45,267 bases of DNA, taken from a virus. The stretch's first letter is position 1. Each line of letters begins with the position of its first letter. A program made the translations under genes and the position numbers. The notes beneath the pieces are model-generated. The model ran no database searches, was not told the DNA's origin, and saw only the letters and a program-made list of their open reading frames with translations. The stretch covers positions 1 to 45,267 of IMG/VR virus record IMGVR_UViG_3300043313_000292. One strand, given 5' to 3'. Positions 1 through 7,240 of the stretch are shown here, piece after piece.

Positions 1-117
1 TCGAGCCCCGAACGGGTCGCTGTTCCCCCCTGGCCCCCCTTGCGCAGCGTCAGCTTGCGCAGCTTGCGTCAGTGACGGCCCGAGGATGGGCGTCAGCGTC
101 TCGTCGACCTCGATCAC
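1..117 (-). CDS. Partial ORF running off the left end, unknown function
   Basis: A GTG at 117 overlaps the stop of the HNH gene as GTGA, the coupling used throughout the window, and the frame stays open to position 1 (39 codons, beginning VIEVDETLTPILG and ending near NSDPFGAR). The visible part is Ala/Gln/Gly-rich after residue 17, like a flexible linker. If the molecule is circular, it may continue into the truncated gene at the right end, but the frames differ by one base at a direct join. No family is recognised. Confidence 0.55.
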   Translation of the reverse strand, partial: MIEVDETLTPILGPSLTQAAQADAAQGGPGGNSDPFGAR

Positions 118-512
118 GACAGCTCGATCCCTGGCATGGGTGAGGGGATCGAGCGCGCATCGAGCGGTGCGTGTGAGCGCATCGGGTTGCCGAACCCTCC
201 GTCGTGCAGCACGGTCTCGCGTGCATGGCATGGATGGCAGAGAGGTCGGACACGGTGGCGTGCGTCAGGGTCAGTGACACCTCGGGCCACGAGGATCCGT
301 CGAGGTACGGGGTAGTGATCCCAGAGGGTGGCGTGTCCTCCGCATAGGGCGCACCGTTCGAGGTGCACTAGGGGGAGGTGCCTGTCCCATCCTCGGGCGT
401 AGCCCCTAGCTGTAGGGGATGGCCTGCGTACTACAGCGTGGACAGCACAGCGCCCACCCGTGGTGAGGGTGGGGCATCCCGGGGTAGGGCAGTAGCGCAT
501 AGCCCAGGGCAT
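114..512 (-). CDS. HNH endonuclease
   Basis: A 132-residue protein with a Cys-rich N-terminus (YCPTPGC, RCAVH) and a classic HNH core: CALCGG, then WDHYPVPR, then VRPLCHPCHARET. The paired CxxC motifs would bind the structural zinc and the DH/H residues the catalytic metal. Phage HNH proteins of this kind commonly sit beside the terminase genes and can assist DNA cleavage at packaging. Here the terminase lies at the opposite window end, so the two would be close on a circular or permuted map. The start is ATG at 512, five bases after the upstream stop; an inner ATG at 500 is also possible. Confidence 0.85.
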   Translation of the reverse strand: MPWAMRYCPTPGCPTLTTGGRCAVHAVVRRPSPTARGYARGWDRHLPLVHLERCALCGGHATLWDHYPVPRRILVARGVTDPDARHRVRPLCHPCHARETVLHDGGFGNPMRSHAPLDARSIPSPMPGIELS

Positions 513-516
513 GAGG

Positions 517-615
517 TCAGGTGCCGTTCCCGGGGACGACGTCGATCACGCCGACCAGAACGAGGATCAGCAGGACCAGCAGAACGATGCCGGCGACGAA
601 CAGGGCGGTCCTCAT
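517..615 (-). CDS. Small single-pass membrane protein (32 aa)
   Basis: A 32-residue ORF, almost entirely one transmembrane helix (LFVAGIVLLVLLILVLVGVI) after a short MRTA start. Its ATG overlaps the upstream stop (ATGA at 612-615) and it ends five bases before the HNH gene. Position just after the holin and a Cys-rich protein suggests a lysis-cassette accessory such as a second holin or antiholin-like peptide. That role is inferred from position only. Confidence 0.6.
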   Translation of the reverse strand: MRTALFVAGIVLLVLLILVLVGVIDVVPGNGT

Positions 616-809
616 GGGTTGCGAGCCTCTCGTGCGTTCAGGGCGTGACAGCTCCGGCAGTACGGCCAGAACGACCTACCGGAGCTGCGGCGCATGTCTC
701 GGAGTAGACCGCAGCGGAGACATGCCCGCTTCACGGCGCGGCGGCGTGTAACAGTTCCACGCTTGACATCGGCCACGATCGAGGCGGCGAGCGCTTCGGC
801 TTCGGTCAC
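612..809 (-). CDS. Small Cys-rich putative zinc-binding protein
   Basis: A 65-residue basic protein with CLRCG near residue 30 and CRSCH near residue 51, a spacing typical of small phage zinc fingers. The N-terminal half is helical and alanine-rich. It overlaps both the holin gene upstream (806-809) and the 32-aa membrane protein downstream by four bases, so it belongs to the lysis operon by position. DNA or RNA binding is plausible; no specific family is recognised. Confidence 0.6.
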   Translation of the reverse strand: MTEAEALAASIVADVKRGTVTRRRAVKRACLRCGLLRDMRRSSGRSFWPYCRSCHALNAREARNP

Positions 810-1120
810 GGCTTCACGCTGTCCGGGACGACGATCCGGGGAATCACGCCTTCACCTTCGGGCATGGGCGGCGTGGGAGTCAGGACGCCCTCGACGTAGG
901 CGTTCTCAGCGATCGTGGTGGCGGTGGCCTTCGAGTAGACGGCCTGGCGGATCCCGAGCCCGGCGGAGAGCTGCGCGATGATCGCCAGGGCGATGGCGGA
1001 TCCGTCGAGGTCGAGCCCGAGCTTCCCGATCAGGTACGTCAGGACCGACGTCAGGACAGCGATCGTCAGGGCGGCCTGGTGTTCGAGGAGGTAGCGGACT
1101 GCGGCGATGAGCCTCGACAC
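806..1120 (-). CDS. Putative holin
   Basis: A 104-residue protein with a hydrophobic N-terminal half: an amphipathic start, then about residues 17-33 (ALTIAVLTSVLTYLIGK) and 40-58 (GSAIALAIIAQLSAGLG), followed by a polar Pro/acidic tail. Size, two membrane segments and position directly after the amidase fit a phage holin. Holins permeabilise the cytoplasmic membrane to release the endolysin. It begins one base after the endolysin stop. Confidence 0.7.
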   Translation of the reverse strand: MSRLIAAVRYLLEHQAALTIAVLTSVLTYLIGKLGLDLDGSAIALAIIAQLSAGLGIRQAVYSKATATTIAENAYVEGVLTPTPPMPEGEGVIPRIVVPDSVKP

Positions 1121-1121
1121 G

Positions 1122-1931
1122 TCAGCCGTTGCTCGGGTCGTCGTCGAGGTCGGTCTTCCCGAGCGGAATCACGGTGTAGGCGGTCGCAAGGCTTGCCTTG
1201 TCGATCCGGATCGGCCGGAGCGGGTAGTTCTTCTCGACGTCGGGTTCGGCGGCCTTCCGAACCGTGTTGAACCCATAGTTACTGAAGGGCCCGGTTAGGA
1301 CGTTGTCGACGCCCAAGTAGAGGCTGCCGTCCTCGTCCATGATGCTGAAACGCACGTGATCATCCTCGTCTGTAGGTGGCGGAGTAGGTGTCGGGTAGGT
1401 GCCGCCCTTCGCCCAGGTGATCACCTGGTCGATCGGGAACTGCGGCCCGCAGTCCCAGTGATCGGACTGGCGGTAGACCTCGGAGGCTTGGTTGTGAGTG
1501 ATGATGCCGCGCTGCCCGGCGGCCAGCTGTGCGTTCGTCAGGTGGACCAGCGGGATCCCTTGCCGTGCGCAGATGTCGGCCACGAGGGCGGCGGTGAGAC
1601 GGAGCATGGTCGGGACGGGCTCGCCGGCCCATTCTGCGGACCAGCCGGCGTAGGCGGCCTGCTCGATCTGTATTCCGTCGCTGTTGGCGCCCGGTGCGGC
1701 CCAGGCGGTGTCATCTTCGTCGATCTGAGAGCAGATGGTCGTCGGGTCGACGGCGTAGTGCGTCGACGCTCGAACGGTGGGCCGGGCGAGGAACTCGCAC
1801 GTCGAGCGGGCACGGCCCGGCTGGCATGGGCACTCGGCGGTGTGAAGGACGACGAGGCGGGGTCGAGCATTTCGGCCGGCGTAGTAGTACGGGTTCGGTA
1901 CGTGATCCGAGGCGAGCGGTGAGACGGCCAT
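1122..1931 (-). CDS. Endolysin: N-acetylmuramoyl-L-alanine amidase
   Basis: A 269-residue Amidase_2/PGRP-fold protein. Visible active-site elements are LVVLHTAE (zinc ligand H30), STHYAVD (Y59), ITHN (H146) and HWDCGP (C161 as third ligand position). A Pro/Thr linker (TPTPPPTDEDD, about residue 180) leads to a C-terminal domain of about 80 residues, probably cell-wall binding. It would cleave the amide bond between MurNAc and the peptide stem. The ATG at 1931 overlaps the preceding stop (TGATG). A much longer upstream extension of the same frame is a shadow of the CoiA-like gene. Confidence 0.88.
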   Translation of the reverse strand: MAVSPLASDHVPNPYYYAGRNARPRLVVLHTAECPCQPGRARSTCEFLARPTVRASTHYAVDPTTICSQIDEDDTAWAAPGANSDGIQIEQAAYAGWSAEWAGEPVPTMLRLTAALVADICARQGIPLVHLTNAQLAAGQRGIITHNQASEVYRQSDHWDCGPQFPIDQVITWAKGGTYPTPTPPPTDEDDHVRFSIMDEDGSLYLGVDNVLTGPFSNYGFNTVRKAAEPDVEKNYPLRPIRIDKASLATAYTVIPLGKTDLDDDPSNG

Positions 1932-2743
1932 CAGCCGGAGCCTACCGACATTGTGAGACACGCGGTGTGTGCCCCTTGACGTGCGCGCGTCATCAGGTGC
2001 CCGCAGATCCGACACTCGACGGCGTGACGGTCGGGGCCCCCTCCGGTGAGCTTGTCGAGCATGGCTCGGGTATCCCGCTCGACGGGGCGGCGCTGGCGGC
2101 GAGGCTTCGGCGGCGCGGGCGGGTTCGAGTCGATCCACGAGCCAGCGGCGGCGGTGACACGGCCCGAGAGGATCCCACGGATCAGGTCGGCCAGGGTGAG
2201 GGTCACGGGCTCGCCGTTCAGGGCCCGGGAGCCGGACACGGTGGCCAGCTCGTGATCGACCTCGATCCACGGGTGGCGGCCATCGGGGCGGCGATGGCAG
2301 AGCCACAGGGTCGGGGCGACGGGTGTCCGCTGAGCGTCGCGGGTGGCGGTGATGTCGTACGACTGCGGCGACAGCTGGACCTCGACGATCAGGACAGGCC
2401 TGCCAGCTCGGAACGCGACCACGTCCGCTCGGAACTCGGGGAACAGCGCCTCGACCTTCGGCGTGTAGCCGGCGGAGTGAATGGCGGCCTCGGCGGCGGA
2501 CTTCAGGGCCCGGTGCTCGTCGGATTCGCCTCCGGTGTTCGAGCAGGGCCGGTCGGGTGTCACGAGGTGGAAGAAATGGGCTCGCCGGTCCTGCGGGCGT
2601 CGAGGTGCCATCGGGTGTCGACAGTCGGGGCAGGTGAGCGTCCCGCCGGCCCGGTAGTAGGCGACTGCGGCGTCCCACGATTCGGAGCCCATGTGGTCGG
2701 CGTCGAGGGGGTGGGCGTCGGTTCGGATGGCTTGGAATCCCAT
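1931..2743 (-). CDS. CoiA-like PD-(D/E)XK nuclease family protein
   Basis: A 270-residue protein with CoiA-family features: a zinc ribbon-like CPDCRHPM with HFFH, a helix EHRALKSAAEAAIHSAGY, then FRADVVAF and VLIVEVQLSP, the D...ExQ core of a restriction-like nuclease. A second CxxC...H cluster (CRICGH) is near the C-terminus. CoiA proteins act on DNA in competence, and phage relatives probably process or repair DNA. I prefer the ATG at 2743 because the longer ORF from 2878 translates the iteron repeats. It is the first gene downstream of the iteron/AT-rich region. A palindromic operator lies in its last codons. Confidence 0.7.
   Translation of the reverse strand: MGFQAIRTDAHPLDADHMGSESWDAAVAYYRAGGTLTCPDCRHPMAPRRPQDRRAHFFHLVTPDRPCSNTGGESDEHRALKSAAEAAIHSAGYTPKVEALFPEFRADVVAFRAGRPVLIVEVQLSPQSYDITATRDAQRTPVAPTLWLCHRRPDGRHPWIEVDHELATVSGSRALNGEPVTLTLADLIRGILSGRVTAAAGSWIDSNPPAPPKPRRQRRPVERDTRAMLDKLTGGGPDRHAVECRICGHLMTRARQGAHTACLTMSVGSG
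1977..1992. promoter_or_regulatory. Palindromic site TGACG-N6-CGTCA, copy 1
   Basis: TGACGTGCGCGCGTCA inside the 3' end of the CoiA-like gene, about 45 bases ahead of the endolysin start. On the minus strand it is read as ATG ACG CGC GCA CGT CAA. There is no -10 element at the right distance, so it may be a stoperator-like site. Confidence 0.75.
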
Positions 2744-2776
2744 CAGCGTGGTGCCCTCACGGTCGGTGGCGAAAAG

Positions 2777-2831
2777 TGTCGGAAGGTTGGGCGTGTCGGA
2801 AGTGTCGGAAGCCTTCCGACACCTTCCGACA
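2777..2831. repeat. Iteron cluster A: TGTCGGAAG x3 direct, x2 inverted
   Basis: TGTCGGAAG occurs at 2777-2785, 2794-2802 and 2803-2811, followed by the inverted form CTTCCGACA at 2813-2821 and 2823-2831. The arrangement of three direct then two inverted copies is repeated in the cluster at 2941-2992. This is typical of initiator (iteron) or cooperative regulator binding sites. Confidence 0.85.
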
Positions 2832-2940
2832 AAAATGTGAGGATATCGGTGTTTCTCGGCGTATTCCCGTACGTACATGAGTCAGAGAGATATACACTTT
2901 CAATACATACTGTGTTCTCCCACACGCCAGACCCCCCATT
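2832..2940. other. AT-rich core between iteron clusters (candidate origin or early promoter)
   Basis: About 110 bases clearly richer in A/T than anything around them, with AAAAATG, GATATACAC and CAATACATAC. It sits symmetrically between two mirror-like iteron clusters, the layout of a DNA-unwinding element in an iteron origin. Promoter-like strings occur here too (TTGAAA on the minus strand, 17 bases before TCATGT), so control of the CoiA-like and lysis genes is an alternative or added role. No ORF here is convincing. Confidence 0.55.
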
Positions 2941-2992
2941 TGTCGGAAGTTTGTCGGAAGGTTTGTCGGAAGGTTTCCGACACCTTCCGACA
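2941..2992. repeat. Iteron cluster B: TGTCGGAAG x3 direct, x2 inverted
   Basis: TGTCGGAAG at 2941-2949, 2952-2960 and 2964-2972, then TTTCCGACA at 2974-2982 and CTTCCGACA at 2984-2992. It has the same 3+2 layout as cluster A, about 110 bases away. A degraded sixth copy (CGTCGGGAG) follows. The cluster ends about 45 bases from the stop of the large ATPase gene. Confidence 0.85.
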
Positions 2993-3035
2993 CGTCGGGA
3001 GGCGGTCACTGTCCGTGGCATTCTGGTGGTGGTGG

Positions 3036-4568
3036 TCATGGCTCGATCCGTCCCGGCCGGAAGTCTTCGGTGATCCACTCCATGAGGGTGGCGTAGCTGA
3101 TCGCATCCTCGGCGGACACGTATCGTAGGTGAGCGCTCGACGGTGCCCGGGATACGCAACGCTTCCGGCACCCGCCCTCGCACGCTTGGCGGTGGACGTG
3201 CCTGGCGATCGCCCTGGCGGCCCCTTCGAGCGCTCGGGCCTCACTGTCGCCCTCGACAGCGCCACGGGCGGCCACGGCCCGCTGAGCGGCCCTCTCGGCG
3301 TCCTCGGCGGTCTGTGCCGCCCGACCGGCTGCGGCGGCGGCGTAGACGGTCCCTCGGACGGCGTCTGAGACGTTCAGGATGATGCCGGCGAGATGCCAGT
3401 CTTCGCCACCCACGTCCACCCGTCCGTCTATCAACGTTAGGAGTCCGGCGACCTTTAGGCGGAGTAGGTCGCGGTGGGAGTCGATCGGCGCCTCGGTCGA
3501 GTAGCCGCGCGAACGCGCGAGATGTCGGGCGGCTACTTCGGCCTCGATCTGCCGGTCGACGGTCATGTTCTGGATCGCGAACTCAGGTTCGCCCAGCTCG
3601 GGCCAGTCCGGCGGGTCGTCGGGTAGGTCGGGGTCGAGGGCCGACAGCCATAGGAAGCGCTGAGGTGTCCCGCCAGCGAGGTCGGCCAGCATGGCGGCGG
3701 CGTACTCGGGCTGGAATCCGGCGACCATCGCGAACCGGTAGCTGCGGGCGTCGAGGTGGCGGTTCCTGTCCTCGTTCGCGTTGGCCTGCCCGAGCTGCGA
3801 TCCGGACCAGGCTGACCGGATCGTCGGCCACAGTGTCGAGCCCTGGCGGGATCCAAGCTCACGGAACGCGGCGCCCTCGTCGAGAGTGAACAGCCCGTGG
3901 CGGTTCACTTGTCGACGCTCGACCCGTTTCTTTCCTTCGGCGTCGACAATGTCGACCTTCCCGAGGTACGCGTCGATGAGCCCCTCGCCCGACCCGAGCC
4001 CTCTCGACACGTAGCCGGGCCGTGCCCGATGCGGAAGCATGTCGGCGGCGACGTCGAGGCTGGCGGACTTCCCTGCGCCTGATCGGCCGATCAGGGCGAC
4101 GCACAGATCGAGCGTGCCGCGTGCCCCGATGATCGACGGGAGCGTCACGGCCGGATCGACGAGCCATGCGGTGCGGGCGAGTACGGCTCCGAGGACACTG
4201 TCAGCGGGCGTGCGCCGCGCCCATGCGGCCTGGCGGATCGCGGACAGCTCGGGCCGGGCGTCCCAGAACGCCCGTGGAAGGTTCGTCGACGGCTGCTCGG
4301 GCCGTTCGAGCGCTTCCCGGTAGGCGTCCACCGTCGCGGCGAGGTGGCGGCGCTCAGCGTGCTGGAGGGCGGAGATGGCGGCGCGTGTCGCGAGCGCTGC
4401 GGGGTCGGATGCGGTGCAGAGGTCGGAGACATGGTGGACGATCTCGCCTCGCGGGAGGTCTCCTCGGAGCCAGTCGACGACCTCGTGATCGAGTAGCGGC
4501 TGATCGGCTACATCGAGCAGTCGGAGGTTCCACCAGTCCACGCGGGACCGGTCGCGTTCGATTGTCAC
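3036..4568 (-). CDS. DUF3987-like P-loop ATPase, putative replication protein
   Basis: A 510-residue protein from a GTG at 4568. Walker A is GRSGAGKS at residues 161-168 and Walker B is LFTLDE at 226-231, followed by a long helical block with FAMVAGFQPEYAAAML (sensor-like) and GGTPQRFLWL (arginine-finger-like). This matches DUF3987/RepA-helicase-type phage proteins that lack a visible primase domain. The N-terminal 100 residues are helical; the C-terminus carries a Cys/His-rich HVHRQACEGGCRKRC segment. It ends next to the iteron region, so it may act there as the initiator or helicase. The assignment to replication is inferred from fold and position. Confidence 0.6.
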   Translation of the reverse strand: MTIERDRSRVDWWNLRLLDVADQPLLDHEVVDWLRGDLPRGEIVHHVSDLCTASDPAALATRAAISALQHAERRHLAATVDAYREALERPEQPSTNLPRAFWDARPELSAIRQAAWARRTPADSVLGAVLARTAWLVDPAVTLPSIIGARGTLDLCVALIGRSGAGKSASLDVAADMLPHRARPGYVSRGLGSGEGLIDAYLGKVDIVDAEGKKRVERRQVNRHGLFTLDEGAAFRELGSRQGSTLWPTIRSAWSGSQLGQANANEDRNRHLDARSYRFAMVAGFQPEYAAAMLADLAGGTPQRFLWLSALDPDLPDDPPDWPELGEPEFAIQNMTVDRQIEAEVAARHLARSRGYSTEAPIDSHRDLLRLKVAGLLTLIDGRVDVGGEDWHLAGIILNVSDAVRGTVYAAAAAGRAAQTAEDAERAAQRAVAARGAVEGDSEARALEGAARAIARHVHRQACEGGCRKRCVSRAPSSAHLRYVSAEDAISYATLMEWITEDFRPGRIEP

Positions 4569-4582
4569 GTCGTTTCGCGGCT

Positions 4583-4774
4583 CTACGCGGTGGCGGCGAG
4601 GTGGGCGGCGACGAGGCGTCGGACGAGCGCGCTGGCGGTCGTGCCTTCCCGGGCGGCGGCGGCCTGGAGCTGGTCGCGCATCTCGGGCGTCATCTTCATG
4701 TCGAAATGCGTCGAGCGTTGCCCGATCTTGCCGGACAAGGGTCGACGCGACCATGTGGGGTCGGTGGCGGTCAT
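4583..4774 (-). CDS. Ribbon-helix-helix DNA-binding protein
   Basis: A 63-residue protein. Residues about 22-63 (STHFDMKMTPEMRDQLQAAA, then REGTTASALVRRLVAAHLA) match the Arc/CopG ribbon-helix-helix pattern: a short beta strand and two helices with a GTTASALVRR turn. It probably acts as a dimeric repressor. Its ATG overlaps the upstream stop (4771-4774) and it lies 14 bases before the ATPase gene, so it may tune the replication genes or bind the nearby repeats. Confidence 0.75.
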   Translation of the reverse strand: MTATDPTWSRRPLSGKIGQRSTHFDMKMTPEMRDQLQAAAAREGTTASALVRRLVAAHLAATA

Positions 4775-4983
4775 TCTGCGTTCCGTTCGTGCTGGCGGAT
4801 GGCTTCGGCGCGTCCCCGAGCCCATGCGGGCGATGACGTGAGCGCGTCACCCGGCGGGGTCGGCTCGGTCAGGGCGGGGACGACATACTGCTTCACGACC
4901 TGGTAGGCGTCGTCGATCGAGCGTTGCCCCTTGCGGCGTGCACTCTTCGCCTCGGCGGCCTTTCCCTTGGCTCTGCTGCTCAT
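4771..4983 (-). CDS. Small charged protein of unknown function
   Basis: A 70-residue, strongly basic N-terminus (MSSRAKGKAAEAKSARRKGQ) followed by a helical segment and a Pro-rich stretch. The start lies just after the hairpin at 5003-5041 and it is coupled to the ribbon-helix-helix gene by ATGA. Nucleic-acid binding is possible from charge, but no family is recognised. Confidence 0.6.
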   Translation of the reverse strand: MSSRAKGKAAEAKSARRKGQRSIDDAYQVVKQYVVPALTEPTPPGDALTSSPAWARGRAEAIRQHERNAE

Positions 4984-5002
4984 CGTTTCTCCGTGACGGC
5001 CA

Positions 5003-5041
5003 GGGCCCGCCAGGCGCCTCGCGGCTGTCCCTGGCGGGCCC
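5003..5041 (-). terminator. 12-bp GC-rich hairpin, putative terminator
   Basis: Arms GGGCCCGCCAGG (5003-5014) and CCTGGCGGGCCC (5030-5041) pair perfectly around a 15-base loop. It sits in the 73-base gap after the clamp-like gene. There is no U-tract, as is usual for actinobacterial hairpin terminators. Confidence 0.7.
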
Positions 5042-5056
5042 GTGCTGGTCGGTTGG

Positions 5057-5806
5057 CTATCGGGCGGCGGCGATGTAGCCGGCGACGTGCGGGAATCCGG
5101 GAACGTCGACGGTCACGACGGAGCCGCGCCCGTCGTCGAGGTCTCGGGCCTGGAGGTGGATCGTCCGCTCGACGCTGATCCCGGCGAGCCGGCCCAGCTG
5201 GACGAACCGTGTCGCCCCGAGCTTGATCGCCCCATCGGCGGGCTTCCCGTGCTCGACCTCTTCCGCCCAGGGTCGCCAGTTGATCCCGGCGCCCATGGTG
5301 TAGGGGAGGACGATCTGATTCGAGTCGCCACCGAAGCGGATGCCCCACGGTGCCACCTCGTCGGACAGGACGGGTTCGGGTGTGGTGAGCGTTCCGACCT
5401 CGACAGTGACCTGCTCTTTCGGTCGGCCTTTCGCCCGGCTTGCCTTGGCGTACTTCGCGGCCCACCTCGGCAGATCGCCCTCCGTGTCGGAGGCGACGAG
5501 CACCAGTGACGGCTCGACGTTGCCGGCGGGTCGTTCGGCACCGTAGCGGCGCGTCGCGTCCCATCCGTCGACGTCGGGCCATGGCACCCACGCTCCGAGC
5601 AGCGAGTAGCCGTCCGTCCCGATGAGCAGCGCCCCGAGGCTGTCGAATATCTCGATCTGCAGCTTCGGGGCGTCGGTGTCGGTCGTGGCGAGTACGGCCA
5701 GGACTGCGCGGCTGAAGTGGTAGGCGTCGAGCGCAAAGTTCGGGCCGGTGACTCGGAAGCTCGACAGGTCGAGCGGCTCGAATCCGTGGTCGAGGTCGTC
5801 GGCCAT
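5057..5806 (-). CDS. Possible DNA sliding clamp (DnaN-like)
   Basis: A 249-residue protein. The first part (FALDAYHFSRAVLAVL, then ALLIGTDGYSLLGAWVPW) resembles the helix-strand and 'TDGYRL' motif of a beta-clamp domain, and a second similar unit may be KLGATRFVQLGRLAGISVE. A clamp would tether the host polymerase during phage replication. Similarity is by pattern only; it could be another ssDNA-binding or unknown actinophage protein. The ATG at 5806 overlaps the previous stop. The gene ends at a strong hairpin. Confidence 0.4.
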   Translation of the reverse strand: MADDLDHGFEPLDLSSFRVTGPNFALDAYHFSRAVLAVLATTDTDAPKLQIEIFDSLGALLIGTDGYSLLGAWVPWPDVDGWDATRRYGAERPAGNVEPSLVLVASDTEGDLPRWAAKYAKASRAKGRPKEQVTVEVGTLTTPEPVLSDEVAPWGIRFGGDSNQIVLPYTMGAGINWRPWAEEVEHGKPADGAIKLGATRFVQLGRLAGISVERTIHLQARDLDDGRGSVVTVDVPGFPHVAGYIAAAR

Positions 5807-6111
5807 CAGGCAGTGTCCTCCGTGGGGTAGGTGTTGCCGATCGGCCCGAGTTTGTGCCACACGGCGGCGGCCCCTCGGCGAAGCTCGACCGACGTTTCGG
5901 CGAGCTGTACGGCTCCGGCTGTGTCGCCCACCCAGAACGTGATGGCGGGCCGGTCGTCGTCGAACTCCGTGACGTGAAGCTCGGGCGGTCCTTTGAGGAA
6001 GATACGCACGCCGTAGAACGTGACGGGTGTCCCGTCGTCGCCCACGACGTCGCGCTTGGTGACCAGCTGGACCTCGCCGGTCATCTCTTCCTGGTAGACG
6101 TTGATCCTCAC
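5806..6111 (-). CDS. Conserved actinophage hypothetical protein (MRINVYQEE type)
   Basis: A 101-residue protein starting MRINVYQEEMTGEVQLVTK and containing FYGVRIFLKGPPELH and DDDRPAITFW. This start and the 'GVR(I/F)(F/Y)L' strand pattern recall a small protein seen in many actinobacteriophage replication regions, of unknown role. It is predicted to be all-beta. It is coupled to the clamp-like gene (1-base overlap). Confidence 0.65.
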   Translation of the reverse strand: MRINVYQEEMTGEVQLVTKRDVVGDDGTPVTFYGVRIFLKGPPELHVTEFDDDRPAITFWVGDTAGAVQLAETSVELRRGAAAVWHKLGPIGNTYPTEDTA

Positions 6112-6112
6112 G

Positions 6113-6457
6113 TCAGTCGGAACCCTTGCCCTTGCCGGCGAACCCTTCGAGCATGGCGGCCTCGTCGTCGGTCGAGGCCTCCTCGTTAGTGAAGTGGTCG
6201 GCCCGGTACTTCGAGGTGAAATCCTCGTCGGACATCTGCGTCGCCCCGTTCGAGCCGAACACGATCCATGAGCCGAAGCTGTAGGTGCGGGCTCGTCCTT
6301 CTCCGAGCTTCACGTAAACGCCCTCGGGTCGGACCTCGACACCGGTTGCGCCCTCGTTCAGTACATCGGAGAGGAAGGTCCGGAGTGCCTTGTCGTCGCC
6401 CTTGTCGGGCACGTGAGCGGCTTGGACCTTGTCGACGATTGGTGAATAGCTCAACAT
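6113..6457 (-). CDS. Hypothetical protein in replication region
   Basis: A 114-residue mixed alpha/beta protein (MLSYSPIVDKVQAAHVPDKG) with a helical middle and an acidic C-terminal tail ending GKGKGSD. It is separated from its neighbours by 1 and 6 bases and is clearly in the same operon. No motif is recognised. Confidence 0.6.
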   Translation of the reverse strand: MLSYSPIVDKVQAAHVPDKGDDKALRTFLSDVLNEGATGVEVRPEGVYVKLGEGRARTYSFGSWIVFGSNGATQMSDEDFTSKYRADHFTNEEASTDDEAAMLEGFAGKGKGSD

Positions 6458-6463
6458 GGTTGG

Positions 6464-6772
6464 TTAGCGCTTCTTTCGGTGGCTTGTGGCGTTAGGACAC
6501 GTCACGAAATGGGATATGTGGAGTGTGCCGGCGAGCTTGTGTCGTTCGCCGGCCGGTGGGACCTCGTACACAAGTGCGGCGGGTCCCACGGTGAGCTTGA
6601 CGTTGCCTCCTTCGGTGGGTCGGGGATCGATCGGGTTGCGGCGGCCGGAGGTGACGTTGGTCGCCCATAGGACGGGTGCGCGACAGCTCGCGCAGATGCC
6701 GAGGAAGCGGGCGGTGGCGGGGTCGAGCCCGCCGACGCGTGGTTCGAGACCGGGTAGGTGTCCGTCGTTCAT
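6464..6772 (-). CDS. Small zinc-ribbon-like protein
   Basis: A 102-residue protein with CASCRAPVLWA near residue 27 and HFVTCPNA near the C-terminus, a CxxC...H/C zinc-ribbon pattern, and NPIDPRPTEGGN between. Similar 'CxxCxxxV/IxWa...NPID' proteins are frequent in actinophages, with unknown function. The ATG at 6772 overlaps the upstream stop (ATGA). Confidence 0.65.
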   Translation of the reverse strand: MNDGHLPGLEPRVGGLDPATARFLGICASCRAPVLWATNVTSGRRNPIDPRPTEGGNVKLTVGPAALVYEVPPAGERHKLAGTLHISHFVTCPNATSHRKKR

Positions 6773-7197
6773 CGGCGGTAGCTCGCGGCGGGTGGGTCGT
6801 CGTCGGTGCCCTTGTCGCGGCGTCCGACCTCGATCGCCGTGGCGAACCATGAGGCGGTGCCGTCGACGGTGCCGACGATCTCGGGGTCGTGGTTGACGGC
6901 CTTGAGGTAGGCGGCGGCCCATGCGGCGGGGTCGGTCGTCGACCAGTCGATCGGCACGGCCTCGGGTTCGGTTGACGTGGTGGCGTCAACGGTGGCGGGG
7001 TCGAGCTGGCGGACCAGATCGAGCGAGTCCTGCAGGGCGGCATAGAGCATGTCCAGAGATCGGGTCAGGCTGTGCCTGATCCGCTGTTTGTCTCCGGTGC
7101 CCCTGGTGATGAGCTTGGTCGTGCGCCGAGCTTGGACGTCGTAGCAGTCGACGACTGCGGCGCATCGGTCGTGGGCGGCCTGCTGTTCGGGTGTCAT
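6769..7197 (-). CDS. Hypothetical helical protein
   Basis: A 142-residue, mostly helical protein (MTPEQQAAHDRCAAVVDCYD). It follows a TAGTCTGTAC promoter-like element at 7231-7240 by about 30 bases, so it may head the transcript running down to the clamp-like gene. An exact palindromic site lies inside it (6973-6988). No family is recognised. Confidence 0.6.
   Translation of the reverse strand: MTPEQQAAHDRCAAVVDCYDVQARRTTKLITRGTGDKQRIRHSLTRSLDMLYAALQDSLDLVRQLDPATVDATTSTEPEAVPIDWSTTDPAAWAAAYLKAVNHDPEIVGTVDGTASWFATAIEVGRRDKGTDDDPPAASYRR
6973..6988. promoter_or_regulatory. Palindromic site, copy 2
   Basis: TGACGTGGTGGCGTCA inside the coding region of the 142-aa protein (minus-strand reading V-D-A-T-T-S-T). 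Both flanks extend to TTGACG. No promoter element is in register, so a stoperator-like role is possible. Confidence 0.65.
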
Positions 7198-7230
7198 CCG
7201 GGCGGTGTCCTCCGGTCGAGCGACTAGTCA

Positions 7231-7240
7231 GTACAGACTA
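7231..7240 (-). promoter_or_regulatory. TAGTCTGTAC promoter-like element
   Basis: The minus strand reads TAGTCTGTAC, identical to the -10/start region of the leaderless promoters elsewhere. The TAG is also the stop codon of the 36-aa gene. The region 17 bases upstream (CGACCC) is a poor -35. Transcription would begin about 30 bases before the ATG at 7197. Confidence 0.5.

Noticed and set aside
2744-2878. Longer start of the CoiA-like protein at 2878
   Set aside because: It would translate the iterons into low-complexity 'GRCRKASDTSDT' sequence. The ATG at 2743 gives a normal CoiA-type start.
1694-3073. Long plus-strand ORF over the endolysin and CoiA-like genes
   Set aside because: High-GC shadow frame with Arg/Gly-rich low-complexity sequence. 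The minus-strand frames contain recognisable amidase and CoiA motifs.
2757-3183. ORFs running through the iteron region
   Set aside because: They only translate the TGTCGGAAG repeats and their complement; none has supporting features.
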